Shown piece by piece: positions 55,868-64,000 of a stretch of 64,000 bases of DNA. Source of the DNA: Lentzea nigeriaca (GTDB taxonomy: Bacteria > Actinomycetota > Actinomycetes > Mycobacteriales > Pseudonocardiaceae). A program made the position numbers and the translations under genes. The first letter of the stretch is position 1; each line of letters begins with the position of its first letter. The notes beneath the pieces were generated by a model, which was not told the origin of the DNA, made no database searches, and saw only the letters and a list, made by a program, of their open reading frames with translations. The stretch covers positions 62,001 through 126,000 of the forward strand of contig NZ_JAFBCX010000011.1 of the NCBI RefSeq assembly GCF_016907955.1, written 5' to 3'.

Positions 55868-56164
55868 TCAGTGCTCGTCGTAGTGGCCGTTGTGGGCCGC
55901 GTGCCGATGCCCGTCGTGCACGTAGTCGACGTGGTCGGCGTGTGGGACAGCCACGTGGCCGCACCCGTCGCCGTGCGCGTGAGTGTGCGTGCCGTGCTCG
56001 TTGTGGCCTTCCGGTTCACACTCGTCGAAGTGGCCGTCGTGCTCGCGGTGCAGGTGTCCGTCGTGCACGTAGTCGACGTGGTCGCTGTGCGGCACTCCGA
56101 CGTGGCCGCATCCCTCGCCGTGGGTGTGGGAGTGGTCGGCGTGTTCCAGGTGGCTCGTAGTCAT
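55868..56164 (-). CDS. Histidine-rich metal-binding protein
   Basis: 98 aa from ATG 56164 with 27 His. Two near-identical halves share CGHVxVPHxDHVDYVHDGH. Such proteins bind Zn/Ni and are often zinc-responsive stores. The sequence is highly reliable as coding because the duplication is in frame. No Shine–Dalgarno is obvious at the ATG. It ends next to a 51-nt palindrome. Confidence 0.85.
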   Translation of the reverse strand: MTTSHLEHADHSHTHGEGCGHVGVPHSDHVDYVHDGHLHREHDGHFDECEPEGHNEHGTHTHAHGDGCGHVAVPHADHVDYVHDGHRHAAHNGHYDEH

Positions 56165-56289
56165 GGGATCAGGCTGCTCCGCGACGCCGCTCGCCGCGTT
56201 TCCAGCCGCCCGACCGGGTGACACTCACCCGCGCAACACCGGTTCCAGCTCGAACCAGCCGTACGGACAGGGATCCAGCAGCCACGAAA

Positions 56290-56332
56290 GGACCTCCTCG
56301 GCCACCTCGGGAGACGGTGGTCGAGGAGGTCC
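56290..56332 (-). terminator. Terminator hairpin of the amino-acid permease
   Basis: 17-bp stem opening GGACCTCCTCG with one G–U pair and a 9-nt loop, 16 bp after the permease stop; followed on the minus strand by CTTTCG. Confidence 0.7.
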
Positions 56333-56347
56333 CGAAGAGCACCGGAG

Positions 56348-57754
56348 TCAGTCGACGGACACGAGCTCCTGCTGCGCGGCGGAGGCCTGACGCGACTTCA
56401 CGAAGCGCCAGCCCAGGAACAGCAGCAGCGCGAGCACCGGGATCGACCAGAACGCGATCCGTTCGGCCTCACCGTCGGAGAACGCCATCTGCCCGATCAC
56501 CAGCGCGAGGAACCCGAGCGTCAGCCACGAGGTGTAAGGGGCGCCTGGCATCCGGTAGGACGGCCGTTCGATCTCGCCGTGCAAAGCCTTCTGCCGCAAC
56601 CGCATCTGGCAGATGATCAGCGTGGCCCACGTCGACACGACACCCAGCGACGCGATGGCGATCGCGATGTCGAAGGCCTCCTTGGGCACCGTGTAGTTCA
56701 AAACAACACCGAAGAGGTACGCGACACCGGTGAACAGGATGCCGCCGTACGGCACGTGCCGGGAGTTCATCTTGCCGGTGAAGGCGGGCGCCTCGCCCTT
56801 CTGCGCCAGCGACCGCAGGATGCGGCCGGTGGAGTACAGGCCCGAGTTGCACGACGACAGCGCGGCCGTCAGCACGACGGCGTTCATGATGTCGCCGACC
56901 GCCGGGATGCCCAGCGCGGAGAACACCGTCACGAACGGCGACTCGGCGCCGGTGAAGTGGTCCCACGGCAGGAGCATCGTCAGCAGCAGCACGGAACCGA
57001 CGTAGAAGATCGCGATCCGGTAGACCACGCCGTTGATGGCGCGCGGCATGATCTTCTCGGGGTTCTTGGTCTCACCGGCGGCGATGCCGACGAGCTCGAT
57101 GGCCGAGTAGGCGAAGACGACGGCCTGCAGGGTCATCAGGGCGACGCCGAAACCGGCGGGGAACATGCCGCCGTGGCCCAGGGTGTTCGACACCGACGCG
57201 GTGGTGCCGCCGATGTCGGCGGCACCGATCACCAGGCCGATGCCGGTGACGAGGAAGACCACGATCGCGGTCACCTTGATGACGGAGAACCAGAACTCCA
57301 GTTCACCGAACAGCTTGACCGAGAGCATGTTGATCGCGATGAGCACGAACAGTGCGACCAGTGCGGTGACCCACTGGGGCAGGTCCGGGAACCACTTGTG
57401 CATGTAGATCGCGACGGCGGTGATTTCGGCGATGCCGGTCATCGCCCAGTTCACCCAATACATCCAGCCGGACGTGAAGCCCGCCCACGGGCCGATGAAC
57501 TCGCGGGCGTACTCCACGAAGCTGCCGGCCACCGGGCGGTGCAGGACGAGCTCGCCCAGCGCGCGCATGACGAAGAACGCCGCAAGACCGCACACCGCGT
57601 AGGCCAGGATCAGCGACGGCCCCGCCTTGGCGAGGCGGCCGCCGGCGCCGAGGAAGAGGCCGACACCGATCGCGCCGCCGATGGCGATCATCTGCACCTG
57701 ACGCTTGCTCAGCGCCTTGGTGTAGCCGTCCGCATCAGTTTCCTGAGAACTCAC
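56348..57754 (-). CDS. APC-family amino-acid permease (AnsP/CycA type)
   Basis: 468 aa, twelve TM helices. Signature QVQMIAIGGAIGVGLFLGAG, LGELVLHRPVAGSFVEYA, FAYSAIELVGIAAGETKNP and SRHVPYGGILFTG. Imports amino acids with protons; the specific substrate is unknown. It lies downstream of and on the same strand as the PLP lyase, so import and breakdown of a sulfur amino acid may be linked. Confidence 0.9.
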   Translation of the reverse strand: MSSQETDADGYTKALSKRQVQMIAIGGAIGVGLFLGAGGRLAKAGPSLILAYAVCGLAAFFVMRALGELVLHRPVAGSFVEYAREFIGPWAGFTSGWMYWVNWAMTGIAEITAVAIYMHKWFPDLPQWVTALVALFVLIAINMLSVKLFGELEFWFSVIKVTAIVVFLVTGIGLVIGAADIGGTTASVSNTLGHGGMFPAGFGVALMTLQAVVFAYSAIELVGIAAGETKNPEKIMPRAINGVVYRIAIFYVGSVLLLTMLLPWDHFTGAESPFVTVFSALGIPAVGDIMNAVVLTAALSSCNSGLYSTGRILRSLAQKGEAPAFTGKMNSRHVPYGGILFTGVAYLFGVVLNYTVPKEAFDIAIAIASLGVVSTWATLIICQMRLRQKALHGEIERPSYRMPGAPYTSWLTLGFLALVIGQMAFSDGEAERIAFWSIPVLALLLFLGWRFVKSRQASAAQQELVSVD

Positions 57755-57829
57755 GAAGAGATTCCTTCCGAAACGGAAAAATGCTCGCGTCGGAACCTCC
57801 CGCGCCCCGACGCGCTGTTGCGGGGGACC

Positions 57830-59017
57830 TTAGTGAGCGGCGGTCATCACCAAGTAATCAGTTGGGGAAGGCTTAACGTAATCGACGTCACACAGCGCGT
57901 TGTTGAGATCGTCCCAAATGTCCTCGACGTGCTCCAATCCGACGGAAATGCGAAGCAAATTCTCCGGAACGCCCGAAGCACGCAGATCCTCACCGGGCAC
58001 CAGCCGATGGGTGAGCGCCCACGGGTGCTCGATCAGGGTGTCGACCGAGCCCAGCGACACCGCCGGGGTGACCAGCTTCAGCCGCCGCACGATCGCCGTC
58101 GGGTCGCCGTGCACGCCGAACGCGATCATCGCGCCGGTCCCCCGCATCTGCAGTGACGCGGTCGGGTAGCGCACGAACTCCACGGCGTCGTGCTCGGCCA
58201 GCCGGGAGGCCAGCACGGCGGCCGAACGAGATGCCGCCTCGACGCGCAACGGCAGCGTCGCGAGGCCGCGGTGCAGCAGGTAGCCGCCCAGCGGGTGCAG
58301 CACGGCGCCGGTGATGATCCGGACCTGCCGCAACGCCGCCGCCAGCGCCTCTGAGCAGGCCACGACGCCGCCGAGCACGTCACCGTGCCCGCCGAGGTAC
58401 TTGGTGCCGGAGTGCAGCACGTACGAGGCGCCGTGCAGCGCCGGGTTCTGCAGGATCGGGGTGGCGAACGTGTTGTCGACCAGCACCGGCACCGAACCGG
58501 CCTGGCGCACGACGTGCTCGATGTCGACCAGGTCCAGGTTCGGGTTCGCCGGCGTCTCGACGACGATCAGCCCGGTGTCCGGCCGGATCGCGGAGGAGAC
58601 CAGGCCTGCTTCGACATAGGTGGTGGAGACGCCCAGGAGACCGGACGACAGCAGGTGGTCGGTGCCGCCGTAGAGCGGCCGCACGGCCACGACGTGCGGC
58701 TTTCCGGCCATCACACACGCTGCCTGGATCACCGCGGTGACCGCGGCCATGCCGCTGCCGAACGCGACGGCGGCCTCGGTGTGCTCCAGCGAGGCGAGCG
58801 CCTGCTCGAACCGGGCGACCGTCGGGTTGTGCAGCCGCGCGTACACCGGCGACGCGGCCTGTGCCGCGCCCGTGGCCCACTCACCCAGTGCTTCCCCGCC
58901 GAGTTCCTGGTCGGGCACGGGGTAGGTGGTGGACAGGTCGATGGGAGGCGCGTGCACGCCGAGCTCCGCGAGGTCGTCGCGGCCGCCGTGCACTGCGATG
59001 GTCTCGATGCGCGTCAT
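57830..59017 (-). CDS. PLP trans-sulfuration enzyme, methionine gamma-lyase/CGS type
   Basis: 395 aa. Cys/Met-metabolism PLP family: DLSTTYPVPDQ, YARLHNPTVARFEQALA, Schiff-base Lys in HSGTKYLGGHGD and VETPANPNLDLVDI. Whether it is a synthase or lyase cannot be decided from sequence alone. A divergent Lrp gene 74 bp away argues for regulated catabolism (lyase). Confidence 0.88.
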   Translation of the reverse strand: MTRIETIAVHGGRDDLAELGVHAPPIDLSTTYPVPDQELGGEALGEWATGAAQAASPVYARLHNPTVARFEQALASLEHTEAAVAFGSGMAAVTAVIQAACVMAGKPHVVAVRPLYGGTDHLLSSGLLGVSTTYVEAGLVSSAIRPDTGLIVVETPANPNLDLVDIEHVVRQAGSVPVLVDNTFATPILQNPALHGASYVLHSGTKYLGGHGDVLGGVVACSEALAAALRQVRIITGAVLHPLGGYLLHRGLATLPLRVEAASRSAAVLASRLAEHDAVEFVRYPTASLQMRGTGAMIAFGVHGDPTAIVRRLKLVTPAVSLGSVDTLIEHPWALTHRLVPGEDLRASGVPENLLRISVGLEHVEDIWDDLNNALCDVDYVKPSPTDYLVMTAAH

Positions 59018-59091
59018 GGCCGGAATGGTGGAGACTTCCTCGTCAGAACGGGCGACAGACCGCAGCAGATTCGGCAGAATGGAGAGAAGGC

Positions 59092-59532
59092 GTGCTGGAT
59101 TCGATCGACGAGGCCATCGTGCGGGAGCTGCGGAAGGACGCGCGGCTGCAGAACAAGGACCTGGCCGAACGCGTGAACATCGCGCAGTCCACCGCCGTGG
59201 TGCGGCACCGCGCGCTGCGGGAGCGCGGAGTGATCACCGGCTATCACGCGGAGATCGATCTCGGCGCGATCGGACGGCCGGTGCAGGCGATGCTCGCGTT
59301 GAAGATCCGCCCGCACACAAAAGAGATCGTCGACCCGTTCATGGCTTACGTGCTGAGCCTGCCGGAAACTCTCGCGCTCTCCCACGTGACCGGTCCGGAG
59401 GACTTTTTGGTGCACGTCGCAGTTTCGGATGTCGGCCACCTGCAACGACTGGTGCTCGACAAATTCACCAGTCGCCGAGAGGTGACCGAGGTGCACACGA
59501 ATCTGCTTTTTTCGCACGTTCGCAAGTACTGA
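59092..59532 (+). CDS. Lrp/AsnC-family regulator
   Basis: 146 aa from GTG 59092 (GGAGAGAAGG upstream). HTH SIDEAIVRELRKDARLQNKDLAERVNIAQSTAVV-type N-terminus (quoted only to HTH), then a RAM domain (AMLALKIRPHT, VTGPEDFLVHVAV). Divergent from the PLP lyase, a classic arrangement for substrate-sensing control of that enzyme. Confidence 0.92.
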   Translation: MLDSIDEAIVRELRKDARLQNKDLAERVNIAQSTAVVRHRALRERGVITGYHAEIDLGAIGRPVQAMLALKIRPHTKEIVDPFMAYVLSLPETLALSHVTGPEDFLVHVAVSDVGHLQRLVLDKFTSRREVTEVHTNLLFSHVRKY

Positions 59533-59709
59533 GCCAGGCCCCCGGAGGCCGGCGCGACGGCCGTTCGGGTCCCCGCGCCGCCACTCGGCGTCTCACTTGG
59601 GCCATCCACCGGAAACCTGCGCGTTACATCTTGACGCGATCGATGTTATCGCTCACAGTCTCCTACACCTCACATCCCCCAATATTGCTGCCCGGTTCGT
59701 TCCCAAAAT

Positions 59710-59723
59710 TGTTAGCGCTAACA
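59710..59723. promoter_or_regulatory. LacI-type operator before the GH62 gene
   Basis: TGTTAGCGCTAACA is a perfect 14-bp palindrome with the central CG typical of LacI/CebR-family sites, 99 bp upstream of the arabinofuranosidase start. The 290-bp gap 59533–59822 contains no gene. Confidence 0.75.
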
Positions 59724-59822
59724 CGCTGCAGCCCGGGCCGTTGAGCGTGCGCGGACGCTGTCGGTCCGCGCGCCGATGCGGCCTGCCTTCAGCGTGTCCC
59801 CCGTGGCGAAAGGAAACACGCG

Positions 59823-61307
59823 ATGTCGGTTGGGTTTGCGCGGATCACGAGCAGGAGTCGTCACCGATGGCGGTCCGGGCTGGCCGCCGCGGCAGCCACG
59901 GCGATCGTGGGCGGGCTGCTCACGGTGGTCCCCACCACGGCGTCGGCCGCCACGGTCGACACCAGCGCCTGGTACGTCCTGGTGAACCGCAACAGCGGTA
60001 AGGCGCTCGACGTCAACGGCGCGTCCACCGCCGACGGCGCCAAGCTCGTCCAGTGGAGCCGCTCCAACGCGAACAACCAGCAGTTCCAGTTCGTCGACGC
60101 GGGCAGCGGCTACTACAAGCTGCGCGCGCGACACTCCGGCAAGCTCGCCGACGTGCTGGGCGCCTCGACCGCCGACGGCGCCGCCATCGTGCAGTGGACG
60201 GACAACGGCGGCACCAACCAGCAGTTCAGGCTCGCCGACTCCGACAGCGGGTACGTCCGGCTGCTCAACCGCAACAGCGGCAAGGCCGTCGAGGTGCAGG
60301 GCGGCTCGACCGCCGACGGCGCCTCCGTGGTGCAGTGGAGCGACTGGAACGGCAGCAACCAGCAGTGGCAGCTCGTCCGGGTCGACGGAACCACCGGCAC
60401 CTGCTCGCTGCCGTCGACGTACCGCTGGACGTCGACCGGCCCGCTGGCGAACCCGAAGGCGGGCTGGGTCTCGCTCAAGGACTTCACGAACGTCGTCTAC
60501 AACGGCCAGCACCTCGTCTACGCCACGACGCACGACACCGGTGACGCCTGGAAGTCGATGAGCTTCAGCCCGTTCACGAACTGGTCCGACATGGCCACCG
60601 CCACCCAGAACTCGATGCCGTTCAACGCCGTCGCGCCGACGCTGTTCTACTTCGCGCCGAAGAACATCTGGGTGATGGCCTACCAGTGGGGCTGGCCGGA
60701 CTCCTTCTCCTACCGCACCTCGTCCAACCCCGCCGACCCCAACAGCTGGTCCGCGCAGCAGACGCTGTTCACGGGCACCCTCCCCATCGGGGCCCCGATC
60801 GACCAGACCATCATCGGCGACGGCACGAACATGTACCTGTTCTTCGCCGACGACAAGGGCAACATCTACCGCGCGAGCATGCCGATCGGGAACTTCCCCG
60901 GCAGCTTCGGCTCGTCGTACACGAAGATCATGAGCGACACCGAGGCCAACCTGTTCGAGGCGGTCGAGGTCTACAAGGTCAAGGACCAGAACCAGTACCT
61001 CATGATCGTCGAGGCACGCGGGTCGAACGGACGGTTCTTCCGCTCGTTCACCGCCACCAGCCTGAACGGCACGTGGACCCCGCAGGCCGACACCGAGAGC
61101 AACCCGTTCGCCGGCAAGGCCAACAGCGGTGCCACCTGGACCAACGACATCAGCCACGGCGACATCGTGCGCACCAACCCCGACCAGACCAAGACCATCG
61201 ACCCCTGCAACCTGCAGTTCCTCTACCAGGGGCGTGACCCCAGCTCGGACGGCATCGACTACGGCCTCCTGCCGTACAAGCCGGGCGTGCTGACGCTCCA
61301 GCGCTAA
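59823..61307 (+). CDS. Secreted GH62 alpha-L-arabinofuranosidase with ricin-type CBM13
   Basis: 494 aa. Signal peptide to ASA (~42); CBM13/ricin trefoil (~47–185) with three NRNSGK/QxW-type repeats; Thr/Cys linker; GH62 five-bladed propeller (~195–494: [76 protein letters not shown]). Removes arabinose from arabinoxylan. LacI-type operator upstream suggests sugar induction. Overlaps the LAL regulator by 4 bp. Confidence 0.95.
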   Translation: MSVGFARITSRSRHRWRSGLAAAAATAIVGGLLTVVPTTASAATVDTSAWYVLVNRNSGKALDVNGASTADGAKLVQWSRSNANNQQFQFVDAGSGYYKLRARHSGKLADVLGASTADGAAIVQWTDNGGTNQQFRLADSDSGYVRLLNRNSGKAVEVQGGSTADGASVVQWSDWNGSNQQWQLVRVDGTTGTCSLPSTYRWTSTGPLANPKAGWVSLKDFTNVVYNGQHLVYATTHDTGDAWKSMSFSPFTNWSDMATATQNSMPFNAVAPTLFYFAPKNIWVMAYQWGWPDSFSYRTSSNPADPNSWSAQQTLFTGTLPIGAPIDQTIIGDGTNMYLFFADDKGNIYRASMPIGNFPGSFGSSYTKIMSDTEANLFEAVEVYKVKDQNQYLMIVEARGSNGRFFRSFTATSLNGTWTPQADTESNPFAGKANSGATWTNDISHGDIVRTNPDQTKTIDPCNLQFLYQGRDPSSDGIDYGLLPYKPGVLTLQR

Positions 61308-63703
61308 CTGGCAAGTCGCAACGCCGGGGCGAGCTGATCGCGGCCGTCGATGCCGAGCTTGCGATAGACCTTGGTCAGGTGGATCTCCACGGTCCGCAGC
61401 TGCACGAACAACGCGGCCGCGATCTCCCTGTTCATCTTGCCCTGAGCGGCCAGCGCCGCGACCCGCCGTTCTGACTCGGTCAGTCCGGCGGGTCCGGCTG
61501 CCAGCTCCTGCCGGATCTGGTCGGCGAGATCCTCGACCCCGCAGTCGTCCGCGAGGTCCACGGCGACCCTGAGCTCGGCGCGAGCCGGCTTGACGCGACC
61601 GGCCAGGTGCAGTGCCCTGCCGAGCGCGAAGTGGCTGCGCGCCCGTTCCAGCACCGCGCCCGTCGGAGCCAGCAGCTCGACCGATTCCTCAAGCAGCGCA
61701 ATACCTTCCACGCCTCTGAGCACGCCCTGTTCCCGCAACACCGCCGCCAACGGCAGCACCGCGCCCGTCGAACGCGCCAAGAGCTCCTCCGCGACAAGGT
61801 GGTCTCCTCCGAGGGGCAGCCGCCACGACGTGGTGTCGCGGCCGCGCGCACGGAGCCGTTCACCGCAGTCCAGCAGGTCCCGCACGCCGTCCTTGCGCCG
61901 CTCGGCCGCGATGCGCACCCGTCCGCGCGCCGCCAGCAACGCGGGCGCGCCGAACAGGTCGGGCACCTCGGCCGGCACCACGTCGAAGACCTGCGCGGCG
62001 ACGTCCACCTCGCCCATGTCCAGCAGTGCCAGCGAGAGTTCGGTCAGCGCCGCGAAGATCGCCGTCGACGTCCGCGCCGCGCCACAGCTCTCCAGGACGG
62101 CCAACGCCTCGCTGGCATCGGACTCCGCACCCGCCAGCCGTCCGAGATCCCGCAGGCACCCCGATCGTGCCGTAAGGGCCGCCGCGATGCACGGCCGGTG
62201 CTGCCACCTCCGTGCGATGGTCAGCGCACGGTCCGCACGGGCGTACGCGGCAGCCAATTCACCGCGCTGCCTCAAGAACGCGAGCGCCCGCAGGTAGGGG
62301 TCGAACTCCGCGGGCGTGGCGGGCACGACGTCCGGGTCGCCGATCAGGTCCGGCTCGAACTCCGGCTCCTCCCCCAGCAACGCCAGCAAACCCTGCAGCG
62401 CGGGGTGTGCCGGATCGGCCTCGCCCAAGTGGTCCACGGCCGCCGGGACGTCCACATAGGACTCCACCTCGCCGAGTTGCGCCAGCAGCTCATCGGATTC
62501 TGGTTCGTCCATCGCCCGGCGCAGGTACCGGACGGCGTCGACGACCCGGTTGCGCGCGCGGGCCCGTCCGGCGGCGGCCACCAGCACGCCGGTCGCCCAC
62601 TCCTCGCCCAGCGGCCGGGTCTCGACCAGGTGCTCGGCGACCGCCTCCGCCGACGCGCCCGTCTCGGTCAGCAGCCGGGCAGCGGCAGCGTGCAGGTCCT
62701 GCCGTTCGGTGATGGTCAGTTCGTCACGCAAAGTGTTGCGCACCAACGGATGCACCAACGCGCCGTCCGCCGACAGCAGGCCCATGCGGTGCAACGAGGC
62801 GATGGTTCCGGCGAGCTCGCACGGTTCGGTGCCGATCAGCTCGGCGACGCGCGCCAGCGTCACCTCGCCGCCCAGCACGGCCAGTGCGTGCAGCGCGTCG
62901 GGAGCGTGCGGGGCGAGGCGGCGCAGCCGGACGTTGACGGTCGGCAGCAACGCCGGTGCGGTGAGTCCTTCGACATGACCGGCGTACGCGCGCACGAGAT
63001 GCAACAGCAGCAGCGGGTTCCCGCCTGCCTCAGCACGACACAGGGCGATGAACTCGTTGTTGACGCGTTCGCCCAGTTCCTGCTCGACCAACGCGCGCAC
63101 GCCGTCGAACGACAGCTCGTCGAGGCGGATCTCGCTGGTGCTCGCGGCGAGCAGCTCCTCCAGCGTCTGCGGCCCGGTGCAGCCCTCACCCGTGCCGATG
63201 CCCGCCAGCGCGAACACCGGCAGGTGCTCGATGCGGTGCGGGAGGGTGCTCAGCCACTGCAGCGACGGCTGGTCGGCCCACTGCGCGTCGTCGACGACGA
63301 TGGCGACGGGCCGTTCGGCGGCCATGCGCGCGAGGGCGCGGTGCAGGAAGTGGAGTTCAGGCAGCGTCACCGGCCCCGGTTCGGCGAGCGAGTCGGACTG
63401 TCCCAGCGCGGCGGCGATGCGCGGCAGGTGCTGCACCTCCTCGCCGGGCCGCACGCACACGAACAGCCGGCTCACCAGGCCGAACGGCAGTTCGCGTTCG
63501 AGATAGCTGCCCCGCGCGGCCAGCACCGTGAAGCCCTTCTGCGCCGCCAGGTCCCGCGCGGTGGTGAGCAACGCGGTCTTGCCGGCACCCAGTCCCCCGG
63601 TGGCCACCACGAGGTGCCCGTCGCCATCCGCCGCAGCGGTCAGCGCGTTCGCCAGCTGGGTCGTCTCCCGGTCCCGCCCGACCAGTCCAGGTTTCGCAGC
63701 CAT
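61304..63703 (-). CDS. LAL-type LuxR regulator (large ATP-binding)
   Basis: 799 aa. Walker [12 protein letters not shown] (~36–46), Walker [12 protein letters not shown], long helical region, and C-terminal LuxR HTH ([39 protein letters not shown]). LAL proteins of the MalT type sense metabolites and activate catabolic genes; the neighbouring GH62 gene is a possible target by position. Convergent overlap at its end. Confidence 0.92.
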   Translation of the reverse strand: MAAKPGLVGRDRETTQLANALTAAADGDGHLVVATGGLGAGKTALLTTARDLAAQKGFTVLAARGSYLERELPFGLVSRLFVCVRPGEEVQHLPRIAAALGQSDSLAEPGPVTLPELHFLHRALARMAAERPVAIVVDDAQWADQPSLQWLSTLPHRIEHLPVFALAGIGTGEGCTGPQTLEELLAASTSEIRLDELSFDGVRALVEQELGERVNNEFIALCRAEAGGNPLLLLHLVRAYAGHVEGLTAPALLPTVNVRLRRLAPHAPDALHALAVLGGEVTLARVAELIGTEPCELAGTIASLHRMGLLSADGALVHPLVRNTLRDELTITERQDLHAAAARLLTETGASAEAVAEHLVETRPLGEEWATGVLVAAAGRARARNRVVDAVRYLRRAMDEPESDELLAQLGEVESYVDVPAAVDHLGEADPAHPALQGLLALLGEEPEFEPDLIGDPDVVPATPAEFDPYLRALAFLRQRGELAAAYARADRALTIARRWQHRPCIAAALTARSGCLRDLGRLAGAESDASEALAVLESCGAARTSTAIFAALTELSLALLDMGEVDVAAQVFDVVPAEVPDLFGAPALLAARGRVRIAAERRKDGVRDLLDCGERLRARGRDTTSWRLPLGGDHLVAEELLARSTGAVLPLAAVLREQGVLRGVEGIALLEESVELLAPTGAVLERARSHFALGRALHLAGRVKPARAELRVAVDLADDCGVEDLADQIRQELAAGPAGLTESERRVAALAAQGKMNREIAAALFVQLRTVEIHLTKVYRKLGIDGRDQLAPALRLAS

Positions 63704-63750
63704 GGGTCCATCTGAGGCCGGACGCCCATCGGCCGCCTATTGCGGAGGCA

Positions 63751-64000
63751 TCACGCCACCCCGACGAGCCTCAGCCCCGCCGTGGTGGCCGCGGCCAGCA
63801 CGATCACCGCGACGAACGGCAGCTTCCGCCACGCGGCGAGCCCACCCACGAGCACACCGATCGCCAACGCCCAGCCGCCGAACTGCTTGCCGTTCGTCAG
63901 CGCCGACACCGCCACCAGCGCGAGCAGCAGAACGGTCGCGGAGGCCGTCATCAGCTCGTTGACCTTCTTCGGGAGCGTGACGCGATCACGCAGCAAGGGG
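63751..64000 (-). CDS. AzlD-like branched-chain amino-acid export subunit, partial
   Basis: The visible 83 or so codons (RDRVTLPKKVNELMTASATV, then FGGWALAIGVLVGGLAAWRKL and FVAVIVLAAATTAGLRLVG) match the C-terminal part of AzlD, the small partner of AzlC in branched-chain amino-acid efflux. The frame runs off the window edge, so its start is outside; azlC is expected just beyond. Confidence 0.8.
   Translation of the reverse strand, partial: PLLRDRVTLPKKVNELMTASATVLLLALVAVSALTNGKQFGGWALAIGVLVGGLAAWRKLPFVAVIVLAAATTAGLRLVGVA

Noticed and set aside
61607-63715. 702-codon plus-strand frame opposite the LAL regulator
   Set aside because: Antisense shadow; Gln/Arg/His-rich with no domain, whereas the minus strand shows Walker and LuxR motifs.

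Overview
The window is high-GC actinobacterial DNA. It carries RbpA, the WhiA–YvcK–RapZ–UvrC cluster, the glycolytic gap–pgk–tpiA–secG run, the ergothioneine operon egtABCD, many GTG starts and very GC-rich third codon positions. Gene content (AcnR-like TetR, chitosanase, GH62 arabinofuranosidase, many LuxR/SARP regulators) suggests a soil member of the Pseudonocardiales, such as a Lentzea/Saccharothrix/Actinosynnema relative. That placement is an inference from gene content only.

Layout. Positions 1–10 kb hold signalling genes: a frameshifted LRV-like gene, a hybrid histidine kinase with a LacI-type sugar-binding domain, a stand-alone receiver protein, two tandem DUF4360 exoproteins, an orphan NarL-type histidine kinase, a Ser/Thr kinase coupled to a membrane protein, and a Pro/Thr-rich surface protein. 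Positions 10.4–22.6 kb are the housekeeping core, all on the minus strand (uvrC, a repeat-filled gap, rapZ, yvcK, whiA, gap, pgk, tpiA, secG, rbpA). It is interrupted by an oppositely oriented STAND/LuxR regulator. Positions 22.6–30.3 kb are accessory: two Rieske lipoproteins, a PrimPol-like protein, a divergent XRE-TPR/SLOG pair, a SARP regulator, a dehalogenase-like hydrolase and a membrane/coiled-coil pair.

Positions 30.5–37.7 kb hold an S1-domain protein, a WYL regulator translationally coupled to an ECF sigma factor with a SnoaL-like tail, a Tat-exported phosphoesterase, a TauE-type exporter and a secreted peptidase. Positions 37.8–42 kb are egtABCD. Positions 42.3–50 kb contain a frameshifted TetR gene, a large secreted CBM6–FN3–sugar dehydrogenase–PEBP fusion, an AcnR-like TetR gene with a palindromic operator, a P450 and a POT peptide transporter. 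Positions 50–64 kb carry a DinB-like protein, a GH75 chitosanase, a GNAT/DUF4262 pair, yebC–pdxT (without pdxS), a Rieske oxygenase, a His-rich metal-binding protein, an amino-acid permease next to a divergent PLP lyase/Lrp pair, a GH62 arabinofuranosidase behind a LacI-type operator, a LAL regulator and the edge of an AzlD gene.

The most unusual non-coding signal is a 51-nt palindromic element present three times (10316, 34543, 55814) with nearly identical arms and 9-nt centres. Other notable signals are a degenerate tandem repeat between uvrC and rapZ, a 104-bp inverted repeat at 30.4 kb, and several perfect palindromes that look like operators. No tRNA, rRNA, CRISPR array or intact insertion sequence was seen.
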